A stretch of 64,000 nucleotides of DNA from Stomoxys calcitrans (GCF_963082655.1 NC_081552.1:123852458-123916457), one strand, 5' to 3'; counted from the first letter of the stretch, positions 11,545-22,900 are shown. Notes: generated by a model not told the origin, from the sequence alone. Numbers and translations: made by a program.

Positions 11545-12545
11545 CCAAAGGGTGGGGGTACACTAATCTAGTCATTACGTTTGTAACACCTCGAAATATT
11601 CATCTAAAACCCCATAAAGTATATATATTCTTGATCGTCATGACATTTTAAGTCGATCTAGCCATGTCCATCCGTCTGTCGAAAGTACGCTAACTTTAGA
11701 AGCAGTAAAGCTAGTCGCTTGAAATTTTGCACAAATAATTCTTAGCAGTGTAGGTCGGGGTCGGTTGGGATTGCAAATGGGTCATATCAGTCCATGTTTT
11801 TATATAGCTACCATACAAGTCGATCTTGGATATTGACTTCTTGAGCTACTAGAGCGAGCAATTCTTATTCTATTTGGCTGAAATTTTGCACGATGTATTA
11901 TGTTATAATTTCCAACAATTGTTCTAAGTATAGTTCAAATCGGTTCATAACCCGGTATAGATGCCATATAAACCGATCTCGGATCTTGACTTTTTGATCC
12001 ACTATATATCGCAAATCGTATCCGATTTGGCTGAAATTGTGCATGACATGTTTTTTTAAGACTTTCAATCACTGTGCTAAGCTATATCGGTACAATACCT
12101 GGGATATTGATTTCTTAAGCCTCTAGAAGGCGCAATTCCTATCCGATTTGGCTGAAATTGTGCATGAAGTATTTTGTTATAACAACAACTGTGCTAAGTA
12201 TGGCTCAAATCGGTACATAAACTGATATAGCTGCCATATAAACCGATCTGTGACCTTGAATTTTTATGCTTCTAGAGGGCGTAATTCTTATCCGATGTGG
12301 CTGAAATTTTCTACAACGGCTTCCCCCATGACTTTCAACATACGTGTCTAATATGGTCTGAATCGATTTATAGCCTGATACAGTTCCGATGTAAACCGAT
12401 CTCCCGATTATGCTTCTTGAACCCATACAAGGTGCAATTCTTATCCGAATCGACTAAAATTTTACCCAATGACATCTACTGTGGTCATTAATTTACTTCA
12501 TGTACGGACTATAACTTGATATAGCCCCAAAAGCAAACAATTCTT
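11545..12545. mobile_element. DINE-like element, family A, inverted relative to the others
   Basis: Starts ACCCTCCACCAAAGGGTGGGGGTA, followed by reverse complements of the common terminal block (CATAAAGTATATATATTCTTGATCG, GTCGATCTAGCCATGTCCATCCGTCTGTCGAAAG). Then come about four reversed tandem units (TATAAACCGATCT.., TATCCGATTTGGCTGAAATTGTGCATGA). The hairpin end is missing near 12545. Confidence 0.65.
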
Positions 12546-12592
12546 AGAAGCCGCATAAAAAAAACTCGACAATTGCGATCCATTGTGGAGGG

Positions 12593-13740
12593 CAGGAACG
12601 TAGCTAGGATTTAATTTTTTTTTTTTGAAATTTGGTCATAAATTCAGAGCTGAATTTGGTACTGATTACCAACACACTATTTATAGACCGATCCTAATCT
12701 TTCAAAGCCTTCAAAGCGTGGTTGTTTTTGCGAAAATCTTAGTTTTATAGTAAAAGTTTCGGCGAATCAGCTGCAGTATTTTGATAAAATTTTTTCTTTT
12801 GCGCTCTCAAACTAATTTAATGATTTCAACAGGTTATTGTTTGTGTCGGTCTATGAGTTATAAATGACTTTTATAACGCAAACAAACTGAAAATATTAAG
12901 CAACTATAATTGTTAAATATTTAAAAAAAATAAATAAATGCTGATCAATTTTTACAAAGAACCTTCTTCGATCTGCTTAAGTGATGTCGCTGATTTCTTC
13001 TTCGAACTTTATTAAAATCGATCGAAAATACGTTTTTGATGAAAGAGATGTCCGGTAAAAATTGCAACAAATATTGTCATTTCCATTATGTCTTTATAAG
13101 TCCCAAAGTTTTCATAATTTATTGGAGCTAAAATAAGAAAAGTAAGGAGGACTAAAAATCTGGAACACGAACAGATTTCTACGTAGTTTCATTTGTAAAC
13201 TTTTTTCTTTCTTTGCACATTAATTGATTTCAAATGACCTAGCGGCAATCGTATGTGTAATATAATCGCATAGATAAAAGTCTGCTGCCTAATATTATTT
13301 TTACACATTTCCTCACTTAGAAAATTAATATTTTTACGATTACTTTTTGTAGGTAATAGATTTTGAAGTAATCGTAGTAATACCAACCTTTTCATTAAAT
13401 ATTTTCATTACAGATTTTCGTAAATAACACATAAGGAAACCATTATTCACAAAATCTTTTCATTGTAAAGTGATTTTCTTAGAAGAAAATCAAAAATTCA
13501 AAATGTAAATTTTAAAATGTTTTAAATAATATTTCATTGTGCTCAAATCTATAGCACTAAAAAAATTCTACTAGAATTTGAGTTCCGTATAAATTGCTTT
13601 AAATACTGTATTGTGAACTACGGAATTCCAAAAAAAAAAAAAACGAAATGGTTTAATTTGAAATAATTATTTTAAAATGTAAATTCATCTGGGTGATCAT
13701 TTGAGGGTTTTAAAATTGTGTTTCCGAGTCCTACAATTTT
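12593..13740 (+). mobile_element. hAT-like non-autonomous element, left part
   Basis: Starts CAGGAACGTAGCTAGGATTT and runs collinear with 34752-36200: GAGCTGAATTT, CCTAATCTTTCAAAGCC, AACAGGTTATTGTTTGTGT and AAATGGTTT.ATTTGAAAT. The right end with the second inverted repeat was not found. No coding. Confidence 0.6.
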
Positions 13741-14335
13741 TTTACTGCATTGCTAATGTAAATCAAATAGTTGATAATTAAATATTAGTAATTATTCTTT
13801 GGCGATTCTGCCAAACACAGCCAAAACAACAACTGGTCCTTAGCAACAACAACAACCATCACTGTAATCACGTCAAGGTCCAAAAAGATTTACGCTGGAA
13901 AAGTACCTCAGGCGACAGCAGAGAAGACAGGAAGAGCGGTTGACCAGAATTCCACCGACTGAGAAGCCTAAACACCGCATCGGAGGAGCACTTGTGCGCC
14001 TGCGCCGGTAGCGCTGCATGATATAATCATCGCAGATCCTCCACCATCTTGGCAGAAAGCCTCAGAAATTTGGCTTCACATTGTTGCCATAGAAAATCAA
14101 ATTAAACAAAGAAAAACACAGAATTCCACCAACAATTTGAATATGAAATAAACACACTAAATTTTTAAAATTTTTAAATTGAATCATCATTTTATTGAAA
14201 ACCACAAATAAAGAAGAACTTTTGGTTTCTACAACAACATTTTAATAATTGTAAAAAAGAAGAAGACTCATCACATCATTACACAAACAATACAATACGT
14301 GCATATTACAAGAATTCTTTTGATATATAGAATTA
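13741..14335. other. Unassigned AT-rich stretch with a CAA-rich segment
   Basis: Contains CAA-rich runs near 13815-13855 and a GC-richer segment at 13870-14060 without an open frame. No family recognised. Confidence 0.3.
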
Positions 14336-14887
14336 CTAGCCGAACCGGGCCCACTCCCCTGCGCCTTCTTTAACTCTCTAATATCTCTTCGCCCTGAATG
14401 CGGATATCGAATTCTTGCCATTGTTGCCTATGACGCTAAACGCGTTCGAATCCTGGCGAGAACATCGAACAAAGCGGTGTTTATCCCCTCTTAATGTTGG
14501 CGACATTTGCGAGGTATAATGCCATGCATGGTCATTTAAAAAATTTTCCCCAAAGAGGTGACGCACTGCGGGACGCCGTTCGGACTCGGATATAAAAATC
14601 GGAAAGCACTCATTTAAGTGTGAGAATTTGCCCCTTCTCGGTTCCAGGTGGTAATGTTCGCATTAGGGGAGGGATGGCACCTCAGACATTTCGACTCAAA
14701 TATGAACCCAAATGTTTAATACCATATTCGTGTTCTGGTCTCCAATACATTTCATTTGATACCCATATTGTACCCATCGTACTTTCGGAAATGGGTGGCG
14801 TTTTTGGGGAAGTGGAGGGATGGGCCTATGTTTCCTTGCAGACAAACGTACACAATCTATGAAAAGTTTAAGAAAATCGGTTCTGCC
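14336..14887 (-). mobile_element. Helitron (minus strand) carrying a SINE
   Basis: CTAG at 14336-14339 is the reverse-oriented Helitron 3' end, followed by the GC-rich hairpin region (CGAACCGGGCCC..GCGCC). The segment TTAACTCTCTAATATCTCTTCGCCCTGAATG is shared with the Helitron at 57500-57540. The body after the SINE shows the usual Helitron units (TGATACCCATATTGTACCCATCG). It is truncated at 14888 by another element. Confidence 0.65.
14425..14665 (+). mobile_element. tRNA-derived SINE inside a Helitron
   Basis: TGCCTATGACGCTAAACGCGTTCGAATCCTGGCGAGA with the B-box GTTCGAATCC, then CTTAATGTTGGCGACATTTGCGAGGTA, CAAAGAGGTGACGCACTGCGG and TTTGCCCCTTCTCGGTTCC. The 5' part (A box) is replaced by Helitron sequence. 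The SINE start abuts the same Helitron sequence as in the copy at 57195-57480. Confidence 0.7.
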
Positions 14888-15866
14888 GTTTTTGTACCCT
14901 ACACCACTACTGTGGCACAGGGTATTACAACTTTGAGAGGAAGCAAGAGAGGAAGCCTATTGAAATTGGAAAAAATCGGTTCAGACTTGGATATACCTTC
15001 CATATATATGTTCGTCCGATTTGCAGTAATAATTCAATAAAATAGTCATTTGTTAACCGATTCTGTTGAAATTTGGCAAGAATGATTTTCTTATGACTCC
15101 CAATATAACTGGTGAATTTCATAGAAATTTTCGACCAAGAGAGGAAGCCTATTGAAATTGGAAAAAATCGGTTCAGATTTGGATATAGCTCCCATATATA
15201 TGTTCGTCCGATTTGCAGAAATACTGCAATACAATTGTCATTTGTTAACCGATTCTCTCGAAATTTTGCAGGAAGGATTTTCTTATGTCTCTCGATATTA
15301 AAAGTGAATATTATAGAAATCGGTTCAGATTTGGATATAGCTCCCATATATATGTTCGTCCGATTTGCAGTAATATTGCAATAAAATGGTAATTAGTTAA
15401 CCGATTCTCTCGAAATTTTGCAGGAAGGATTTTCTTATGACTCTTGATATTATTGGCGAATTTCATAGAAATCTGTTCAGATTTAGGTATAGCTCACATA
15501 AATATATATCGCCCGATTTTCACTCCTAGTCCCACTGCAAGCGCATTTATTGACCAATCTTCCCAAAACTTTGTACAACGCTTTCCTCGACGAATTCCAC
15601 AATATCCATAAAGTTTGATCGAAATCGGTTCAGATTGAGATATAGCTCCCATCTTCCGTCATTTGTAAACCGTAGTTATTACATTTTTAACATATTTGCT
15701 TTGCTCGAAATTTGATACAGTAATTTTAATAACCTATCTGAATACATCAGCCGAGGTCCATCAAAATTGGTTCAGAATTAGATATAGTCCTATTTTTGTA
15801 TTTAAAGGTTAGGTGTAGGGTATTATAAAGTCGGCACGGCCCGACTTTTGCCTGTCCTCACTGGTT
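14888..15866. mobile_element. DINE-like element, family C
   Basis: Starts GTACCCTACACCACTACTGTGGCACAGGGTAT and ends GGTGTAGGGTATTATAAAGTCGGCACGGCCCGACTTTTGCC, with a potential hairpin in GTCGG..CCGAC. Inside are about five tandem units of 120-180 bp with GATATAGCTCCCATATATATGTTCG and TTAACCGATTCTCTCGAAATTTTGCAGGA. Read in reverse, the end resembles the AACAAGT..GGCAAAAGTCGG type of terminus. Same family at 23229-23970. Confidence 0.6.
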
Positions 15867-15873
15867 CAGTCTA

Positions 15874-16111
15874 TTGGGTTGCCCAAAAAGTAATTGCGGA
15901 TTTTTTAAAAGAAAGTAAATGCATTTTTAATAAAACTTAGAATGAACTTTAATCAAATATACTTTTTTTTACACTTTTTTTCTAAAGCAAGCTAAAAGTA
16001 ACAGTTGATAACTGACAGAAGAAAGAATGCAATTACAGAGTCACAAGCTGTGAAAAAATTTTTCAACGCCGACTATATGAAAAATCCGCAATTTCTTTTT
16101 GGGCAACCCAA
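15874..16111. mobile_element. Mariner-derived MITE, complete (238 bp)
   Basis: TTGGGTTGCCCAAAAAGTAATTG at the left and CTTTTTGGGCAACCCAA at the right, flanked by TA on both sides (15872-15873 and 16112-16113). The interior is an end-to-end deletion derivative of the mariner at 5788-6735. No coding. Confidence 0.88.
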
Positions 16112-16290
16112 TATATTAGCTATATTTCAGTGATTGGCTAATGTGCCCATTTTGGGCGTTTTTGTGGGGGTGGGGTTACACCCATTACTTCGACATAAAT
16201 TTGTATGCCAGATTCGTTATCTACTCCCGCTTACTTTTCAGTTGATACCCATATTGTCTTTATCGGTCCACTTTTGATTTTGAGGTAACG
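16112..16290 (-). mobile_element. Helitron body fragment
   Basis: GGGGGTGGGGTTACACCC, CAGATTCGTTATCTACTCCCGC and TTGATACCCATATTGTC..ATCGGTCCACTTTTGATTTT are reverse complements of Helitron unit phrases found at 52560-52640. Confidence 0.5.
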
Positions 16291-16299
16291 AAAATAATG

Positions 16300-17290
16300 T
16301 CGCAAATAGCTCTATCCAAGACATCATAACCGAAGAAATTGGAATGGTCCAAATAATAATAGAAGATACGATGAACAAGGCAGATAGTACAAAGCATTTC
16401 CATGTACATGTCAACAGAGAAACTCAGAAGGCCGGATGATGGAAGAATTCATCCAGGAAGCCAAATATGAAGGATATTTAAAGCTGCTCTTATGACAAAC
16501 GCTTTTGTTTCAGTGAAATGCAAGGACAAGTGTTAAAAACTTTTAATAGACACCGGAGCTGAAGTTTCTATTTGCAAACCCATATTTTCAAACGCAAATA
16601 CCGATATTACTGCGCGATAAACTGGTATTACTGTAGAAGGGGTACAATGTATTGGTTAATCTCGTTTGGAGTTTGAATTCGATCCCGAAAAATTATCTCA
16701 TGATTTTTACATAGTTAAAGAAGATCTACCTATAGCCACAGATGAAATCATAGGTCGCCATATTTTGGCGAAATATCTATTCAAAATAGACTTTGAGACA
16801 CATACCATAATATTTAATATTCAAAATAAAGACATTGTGCTACTAATGGATTCCAAGCCTTCTCGAAGTAAGCAGACAGTACCAGCAAGATCTGAGGCGA
16901 TATTAGCACTTGATATAAAGGTGGAAGAAGATTCTTCAATTATGAATAAGGAGATAACAAAGAAGTATTTCTTGCAAATTGCCTAGTACCGTCAAATGGA
17001 AGAGTACATGCAAAAGTGTGAAAAACCACTTACGAAGATGTGATAGATGATATCGATTGCAAGCTGCACCCGTTAAAAGATAACCATATATGCTACGCTA
17101 AAGCTACGAAGAACGCTGATGAATAAGACTAAGAATAAGAATAAGACTTGATCGTTTAGACATCGGCACAAATGACTCACATTTTACATAATCAATTCGT
17201 GCAATCCTTGAAGAGTTTCAGAATATTTTTCATTTGCCCGGAGAGATGATAATTGTAAATAAATTTTACACACAACGAATATAAACAACT
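16300..17290 (+). pseudogene. Ty3/gypsy retrotransposon pol, 5' part with aspartic protease
   Basis: Near 16540 the frame reads LIDTGAEVSICKP, with the aspartic-protease DTGA active-site motif. The open stretch 16666-16986 continues with the second half of the protease (IIGRHILAKYLFKIDFET) and the linker typical of gypsy-type pol (SKQTVPARSEAILALDI). At 17180-17240 the reading LEEFQNIFHLPGEM is the segment just before reverse transcriptase. The polymerase core itself is missing. Frames are broken by several stops, so this is dead. The later parts of the same element appear at 20400 and 21810. Confidence 0.75.
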
Positions 17291-17390
17291 GATTCTTCGC
17301 CACTGTAATAAATAACTATAGACTCCCTCAAACCCATGAAATTCCCCACTACTGGTAATACCAAAGAAATCCGTCGATGATAATAAGCAA

Positions 17391-18214
17391 TTGCGTAAAT
17401 TTGCGATGGAACACAAGTTGGGATTCTTGGGCAAGCAAAACGAAGGTTTGATCGCAGAGAAGTGGGAGGGTTTCCACAGGGAGGAAAAGGAGGAAGCAAT
17501 TCTCTTTTTGGTTGGCATTGATCAAGTCTCCGTGACCAGTTTGGCTAAGACTAAAGGCATGGCGCACTACAGGAGCAAAACTGTCTTTTTCAAGATTGGG
17601 AAGACTAGAATAGGCAGAAATTCTCATTTTGAGACATCAGGCCGTGCAATGGCAGGTGACTCAATACCGCCCACCAAACAGTGGGCTGACAACGAGACAA
17701 TCACGGCCTTTCTGAATATTGGAAAGACTGTGATAAGTGCAGTGCTGAGAGATCCAACAGGGCCTTGCAAAAAGGGACCCAACGACGGACCCATCACCGA
17801 CTTCAAGATTTGGAATACTGGGATAGGTAAAGATCCTAATAATTAAGCATTAGGCAGCGCAGCGACAGGAGTCTCAACGCAACCCAACGAACAGGGAGCC
17901 GATGATAGTACCATCAACTACTCCCAACAAACATATTTACTTCAGATTTGGAAGACTAAGATAGGCAAAGATCCTAGTATTGAAACATCATGCAGTACAG
18001 GGATTGGAAACCCAATACAGCCGAATGAACAGGGACCCGACAATGGAACCATTACCGACTTTATAAAGAGTCGGAAGATTAAACTAGGCAAAGAACTTAA
18101 ACGATGACATCAGGCAGTGCAGTGACAGGTAAGTCAATGCAGTCTAAAGAACAGGGAGCTGACGTAGAGATCATCACCTACTCCCAAGATGCCCAATTAC
18201 TGGAGGAGCAATGA
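17391..18214 (+). pseudogene. Non-LTR ORF1 (gag-like) with tandem ~45-residue repeats, copy 1
   Basis: The first open part (17391-17846) starts LRKFAMEHKLGFLGKQ and moves into repeats of the form (F/L)KI.(K/N)T.IGK/R....ET.G.A..G.S..P..Q.AD. The repeats continue past stops to 18211, where ORF1's TGA overlaps the ATG of ORF2. Non-LTR ORF1 proteins bind the element RNA. No zinc knuckle is visible in this part. Function is inferred from position. Confidence 0.6.
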
Positions 18215-19033
18215 TTGAGATAATCCAGATAAACCTCCACCGTAGCGAGACTCCGACACACGCTCTGATGGAGAAAATGAGCAAGGGCAAGATTCATATC
18301 GCCTGAATTCAGGAGCCATGGACGACCCGGAACAAAGTTTCTGGACTGAAACATATCAACTACCAATTATTCTATGCTAACACTGGTACTCGGCGGAGGA
18401 CTTGCTCGATTTGTCATAGAAATTTAATTATATATTTGCCAGATTTGTCAACGTCGGATGCAACAGTGGTGAGTCAGGGAGACGGTGATGCATACCTGAC
18501 ATCATTTTGTCTGCCTTTCGACTCTCCGACACCGCCACCCACGTCGGAGCTGCAACGGCTGGTGAAGAAAGCATCATGCAGACAGAAATGACCGAGGAGA
18601 TTCGCAATATTGGGAAAGAGGTCTGGAGAATTTTTAACAGAGCTCGTCGTTAAAGAGCGGAAGTTTATTGGGATGTGTGTTACACACGGCTCAAGGAATA
18701 CAATAAGATTACCAGAGCGGCAAAACGTGCCTCCTGGAAGCTTTTCTGCGAACAGGTCGATAGCGTTAATGACGACGCCAAGATAAAAAGTTTCTCTCAA
18801 AAACCCATGTTCAAACTAAAACTTTATTAGACGACATAGGAGTGAGAGCAGAGTCAACGGAAGACATGTTGAGGCTTTTGATGAGAACACATTTCCATAG
18901 GATACGAAGGGACTCGCGGAGACACCGGAATCTTGGAAAAATGACGTTGATCGAAGGTTTATAATTACGGAATTTATCATGAGAAGCTTCAAACCATTTA
19001 AGTTGCCCGTACCTGATGGAATTTTTCCGGCGT
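18211..19033 (+). pseudogene. Non-LTR ORF2 start: endonuclease and pre-RT region, copy 1
   Basis: ATG at 18211 opens IEIIQINLHRSETPTHALM, the first strand of an APE-type endonuclease, followed by an IQEPW motif. The downstream endonuclease catalytic part is deleted, since 18540-18600 jumps to the segment before RT (MTEEIRNIGKEVWRIFNRARR). Several stops. Confidence 0.65.
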
Positions 19034-19042
19034 TACTACAGA

Positions 19043-19354
19043 GGCCACCGTAGCACAGAGGTTAGCATGACCGCCTATGACGCTGAACACCTGGGTTCGA
19101 ATCCTGGTGAGACCTTCAGAAAAAATTTTCAGCGGTGGTTTGCCCTTCCTAATGCTGGCAACATTTGTGAGGGACTATGCCATGTAAAACTTCTCTCCAA
19201 AGAGGTGTCGCACTGCGGCACGCCGTTCGGACTCGGCTCTAAAAAGAAGGCCCCTTATCATTGAGCTTAAACTTGAATCGGACTGCACTCATTGATATGT
19301 GAGAAGTTTGCCCCTGTTCCTTAATGGAATGTTAATGTGCAAATTTTGCATTTG
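19043..19354 (+). mobile_element. Full-length tRNA-derived SINE (312 bp) with 9-bp target duplication
   Basis: Starts GGCCACCGTAGCACAGAGGTTAGCATGACC (polymerase III A box), then ACCTGGGTTCGAATCCTGGTGAGAC (B box GGTTCGAATCC). The body follows: CTTCCTAATGCTGGCAACATTTGTGAGG, AAAGAGGTGTCGCACTGCGGCACGCCGTTCGGACTCGG. It is flanked by TACTACAGA at 19034-19042 and 19355-19363. The related retrotransposon copy at about 30820 shows the uninterrupted site. SINEs have no protein and use a partner LINE. Confidence 0.88.
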
Positions 19355-19363
19355 TACTACAGA

Positions 19364-20265
19364 AAGAGGCAGAATATCTGGCGCCTTATATGGCAACTAT
19401 TTTCACAACGTGCCTAGGACTTGCATATACTCCGAAAGCCTGGCAGAAGGCAAGAGTGGTGTTTATACCCAAGCCCGGCAAGGCAAGTTATGCGACATCA
19501 AAGGCCCTCAGAACCATAAGTCTTACGTCCTTTCCGGACACTATGATAAAGAGTAGGACATCCAGCGAACTGCTCAAATACAAACAGCATGTCTATGTCA
19601 AAGTGGAGACTGCAGGGCACCGACCCGAGGTTGTGCATAAAATAGAAGAATTCTTCGATGCCAAAACGTACACACTGACGTTATGTATTGATATCGAGGG
19701 GGCTATGAGACTTAAGGCGATGGGAGAATGGATTTAGGATGCGAGCAGCTCATACCATCGCGGATTCAGGCGGCGATACGAAACCTTAAAGGAAGGAAAG
19801 AGGTTTTCGATCGGATAGCTGAGATGAACCTTGAAGTCTAGTGCAAGGCACTGCTGCCATCGGCACAGTCTTGGATTGCCGGAACCCTAGTATTGCTGTT
19901 TGGAAGATCATGTTACACGGATGGATCAAGGGGCGATCCAGATCGTGAGAAGATGAGACTATTACTGAAAGGAAGTAAGAAGGAGGTCAGTATAGCTATT
20001 GGTATCATAACGGGACACATAGGTCTACGAGCTCACTTATGTAAAATCATTTCGGCAAGTCATAGCATGTGTAGGGCATGCGGGGAAGATGATGAGACGT
20101 TGGAGCATTTCCTTTGTCATTGCCCGGCTTTTGTGTCTAACAGATACCGGCACTTAGGTGGAGACACAATACCAGACATGAACCAACTTATGGGAGTGGT
20201 ATTGAGAACGATTAGGCATTTTGCAAGTAGCAGGATTTCCTTACTTGAATTTTTCTTTTAGATGC
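19364..20265 (+). pseudogene. Non-LTR ORF2: RT remnant and C-terminal zinc knuckle, copy 1
   Basis: Readable RT pieces include a TPKAWQKARVVFIPKPGK segment (19424-19480) and an RT motif A remnant (TLCIDIEGA, 19677-19703). The frame then jumps to a late region. 19893-20261 keeps a DGS from RNase H motif I, then after a deletion the C-terminal C-x2-C...H-x4-C knuckle (CRACGEDDETLEHFLCHC, 20076-20129). RT motifs with YxDD and the RNase H body are deleted. Confidence 0.7.
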
Positions 20266-20399
20266 TACTTTATAGTTTTTAGCGCTCACAAAAAGCCGAT
20301 TACTGGCCTAGGTGTATGATGTCCGTAGTGGCATGGGCGGATTAATATCTACACCCTCCTTTCAACCTAACCTAACCTAGGCCAGCGCTACCCTCTCAA

Positions 20400-20724
20400 A
20401 ACACGACTTTAACAACCCTGTGATATAGATGGAGTTACTTGCTATACACTGGGATAAGAACTTTTCAAACCGCTATCTTTACGGCATAATGGTTATAATT
20501 GGCACTGACCACAGACCGTTTGTGTCTCCATTTTCCTATCGAAACCCGTTCTCGAAGATGACAAGAATTCGTATGGACTTGTGTGATTATGATTTCGAGA
20601 TCGTTTATAAAAAAGGAAATATTAACACAAATGCGACGCACTTAAGGCTATGATCGCCACAACACCCGAACGTGACAAAAAGATTCTAGCAATCACTGGA
20701 AGTAGACAAAAGCTTCTTAATACC
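20400..20724 (+). pseudogene. Ty3/gypsy RNase H fragment
   Basis: 20429-20653 reads MELLAIHWDKNFSNRYLYG, TDHRPFV and KMTRIRMDLCDYDFEIVYKKG, the RNase H/connection region of Ty3/gypsy pol (E-LLAI.W...RYLYG.....TDH.PL). It continues the element whose protease is at 16300-17290. Confidence 0.75.
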
Positions 20725-21806
20725 AACAAGTAAAAGCGTGCTAAGATCGGCCGGGCCGAATCTTATATACCCTCCACCATGGAGCGCATTTGTCGAGTTC
20801 TTTTTCCGGCATATCTTCTTAGGCAAAACAGGATATAAGAAAAGATTTGCTCTGCTATTAGAGCGATATCAAGATATGGTCCGGTTTGGACCACAATCAA
20901 ATTATATGTTGGAGACCTATGTGAAATGTCAGCCAATATACCAGGTTATGGACCCTTTGTGGGCTCAAGGAGTAAAATAGAGAGATCGATTTATATGGGA
21001 GTTGTATCGGGCTATAGACCGATTCAGACCATAATAAACACGTATGTTGATGGTCATGAGAGGATCAAGTCAAGATCCCAGATCGGTTCATATGACAGCT
21101 ATATCAGGTTATGAACCGATTTGAACCACACTTGCATAGTTGTTGGATATCACAACAAAACACGTCGTGCAAAATTTCATTCCAATCGGGTAAGAATTGC
21201 GCACTCTAGAGGCTCAAGAAGTCAAGACCCAAGATTGGTTTATATGCCAGCTATATCAGGTTATGGACCGATTTGAATCATACTTGGCACCGTTGTTGGA
21301 TATCATAACAAAACACGTGGTGCAAAATTTCATTCTTATCGGATAAGAATTGCGCACTCTAGAGGCTCAAGAAATCAAGACCCAAGATCGGTTTATATCA
21401 CACCTATACCAGGTTATGGACCGATTTGAACCATACTTAGCACAGTTGTTAGAAGTCATATTAAAACACTATGTGCAAAATTTCATTCTGATCGGATAAG
21501 AATTGCGCCCTCTAGAGGCTCAAGAAGTCAAGACCCAAGATCGGTTTGTATGGCATTTACAATACCAACCGACCTACGCTAAGAGAAAGTATTTGTGCAA
21601 AATTTCAAGCGGCTAGCTTTACTCCTTCGGAAGTTAGCGTGCTTTCGACAGACAGACGGACGGACGGACATGGCTAGATCGACATAAAATGTTGCGACGA
21701 TCAAGAATATATATACTTTATGGGGTCTCAGACGAATATTTCGAGTAGTTACAAACAGAATGACGAAATTAGTATACCCTCCATCCTATGGTGGAGGATA
21801 TAAAAA
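20725..21806. mobile_element. DINE-like element, family A, inserted in Ty3/gypsy pol
   Basis: Starts AACAAGTAAAAGCGTGCTAAG followed by the palindromic TTCGGCCGGGCCGAA and TATACCCTCCACCATGGA. The middle is about five tandem units. It ends with GACAGACAGACGGACGGACGGACAT, GATCGACATAAAATG, TATATATACTTTATGGGGTCTCAGACG and ATGGTGGAGGATATAAAA. The terminal TATACCCTCCACCAT and ATGGTGGAGG.TATA blocks are inverted. The GGCTAGATCGAC and ACTTTATGGGGTC blocks resemble Drosophila DINE-1, which is Helentron-related. Confidence 0.7.
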
Positions 21807-21809
21807 CAC

Positions 21810-22900
21810 AGATGGTAGCAACAAGCCTGATCAACTTTTAGTTCGGGAATCACTTTATTACGAAAAAGACCAACAATAGTATTTGGTAAGGATAAAATTA
21901 CAGCGTGTTACAGCGATAATCCAATTAACAGAGACGCATCAAAAAGGAATAAGAGTGCTAGCACTCAACAAGAATGATAAGGCCATGGAAGAATTCAAAA
22001 CCAAATTAAAAAAATTACAGAACTTAAAATACACAAATTTACGAACAATTTTATACCAAGACCCGATGAGGATTAACTGCAAAGAAATGCTATTCAAACT
22101 GATATCATGACTCGACCCATGGAGGACAGTCAGTAGTCAGAAAAACAGTTTTGAAGATAAAACAGCGATATATTTGGCAGAATTTGTCAAAATGATAAAA
22201 GATTATATATTAAACTGCCCACGATGCATAATCGACAAGCAAACGAAACAACCAAAAGGAACAATGACGTTAGCAGATACGCCCGGAACAAGTTTTGAGG
22301 TAGTATCAATAGATACTGCTGGTCCATTAGAATATCGAATGGTTATAGATATGTTTTAACCATCCAATGTGATTTAACGATATATATAGTACCATGTTCT
22401 TGAAGATAAAAGATGCGAAGACACTAGAATGAAGTTCATTTTGGTTTATGGAAATTTTAAAACTCCCAAGTAAGATAATGGAACTGAATTCTCAAACCAG
22501 TTAATGACTGAGGTATGTCGTTTGCTGGATATTAAGCAAATATTTAGTACTCCATACCACCACGAGGCTTTTCGTTCGGTAGAGTGCTCAATGAATTTCT
22601 GCTACATTTTTCAAAAGATGATCAATGGGACGCTTGGATACCGTATTTTTCATTTGCGTACAATACCATGTCGACACAAACTATATTCCTTACGAGTAAG
22701 ATTTTGGTAAATTGCCATACCTTCCCAAAGAGGAAGTTAGAAAAGATACAAAATTTTATAATATCGAAGATTATTCTAATGAAATGAAGCAATGGCTGGG
22801 ATTTCCTCTTTTGAAATCTAAAGAATATTTAGAAACACGGAAAGACAAATTAAAACCAAAAATTCTAATCTCTTTACATTAAAGGCTATTCAGTATTGCA
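21810..22900 (+). pseudogene. Ty3/gypsy integrase
   Basis: 22174-22359 reads ILNCPRCIIDKQTKQPKG, the CC part of the HHCC zinc finger, and SFEVVSIDTAGPLE, the core start with its first catalytic Asp. At 22480-22500 the frame gives DNGTEFSNQL (second Asp), then FSTPYHHEAFRSVE with the expected third-residue region. 22584-22787 continues LNEFLLHFSKDDQWDAWIPYFSFAYNT. Order and motifs match gypsy-type integrase, but frameshifts split it into at least four pieces. Confidence 0.75.

Larger units (their letters stand above)
17340..20392 (+). mobile_element. LOA/R1-like non-LTR retrotransposon, degraded copy 1
   Basis: A collinear, shorter relative of 28370-32995. ORF1 runs from about 17391 to 18214 and ORF2 starts at 18211. 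There are large deletions in endonuclease/RT and in RNase H, and a SINE inserted at 19043-19354. The 3' end is TTTTTAGCGCTCACAAAAAGCCG..TTTCAACCTAACCTAACC. It interrupts the Ty3/gypsy element, whose protease lies before it and RNase H after it. Confidence 0.8.

Noticed and set aside
18474..18800. 108-codon minus-strand frame
   Set aside because: Antisense shadow of the non-LTR ORF2; the plus strand carries the endonuclease/RT motifs.
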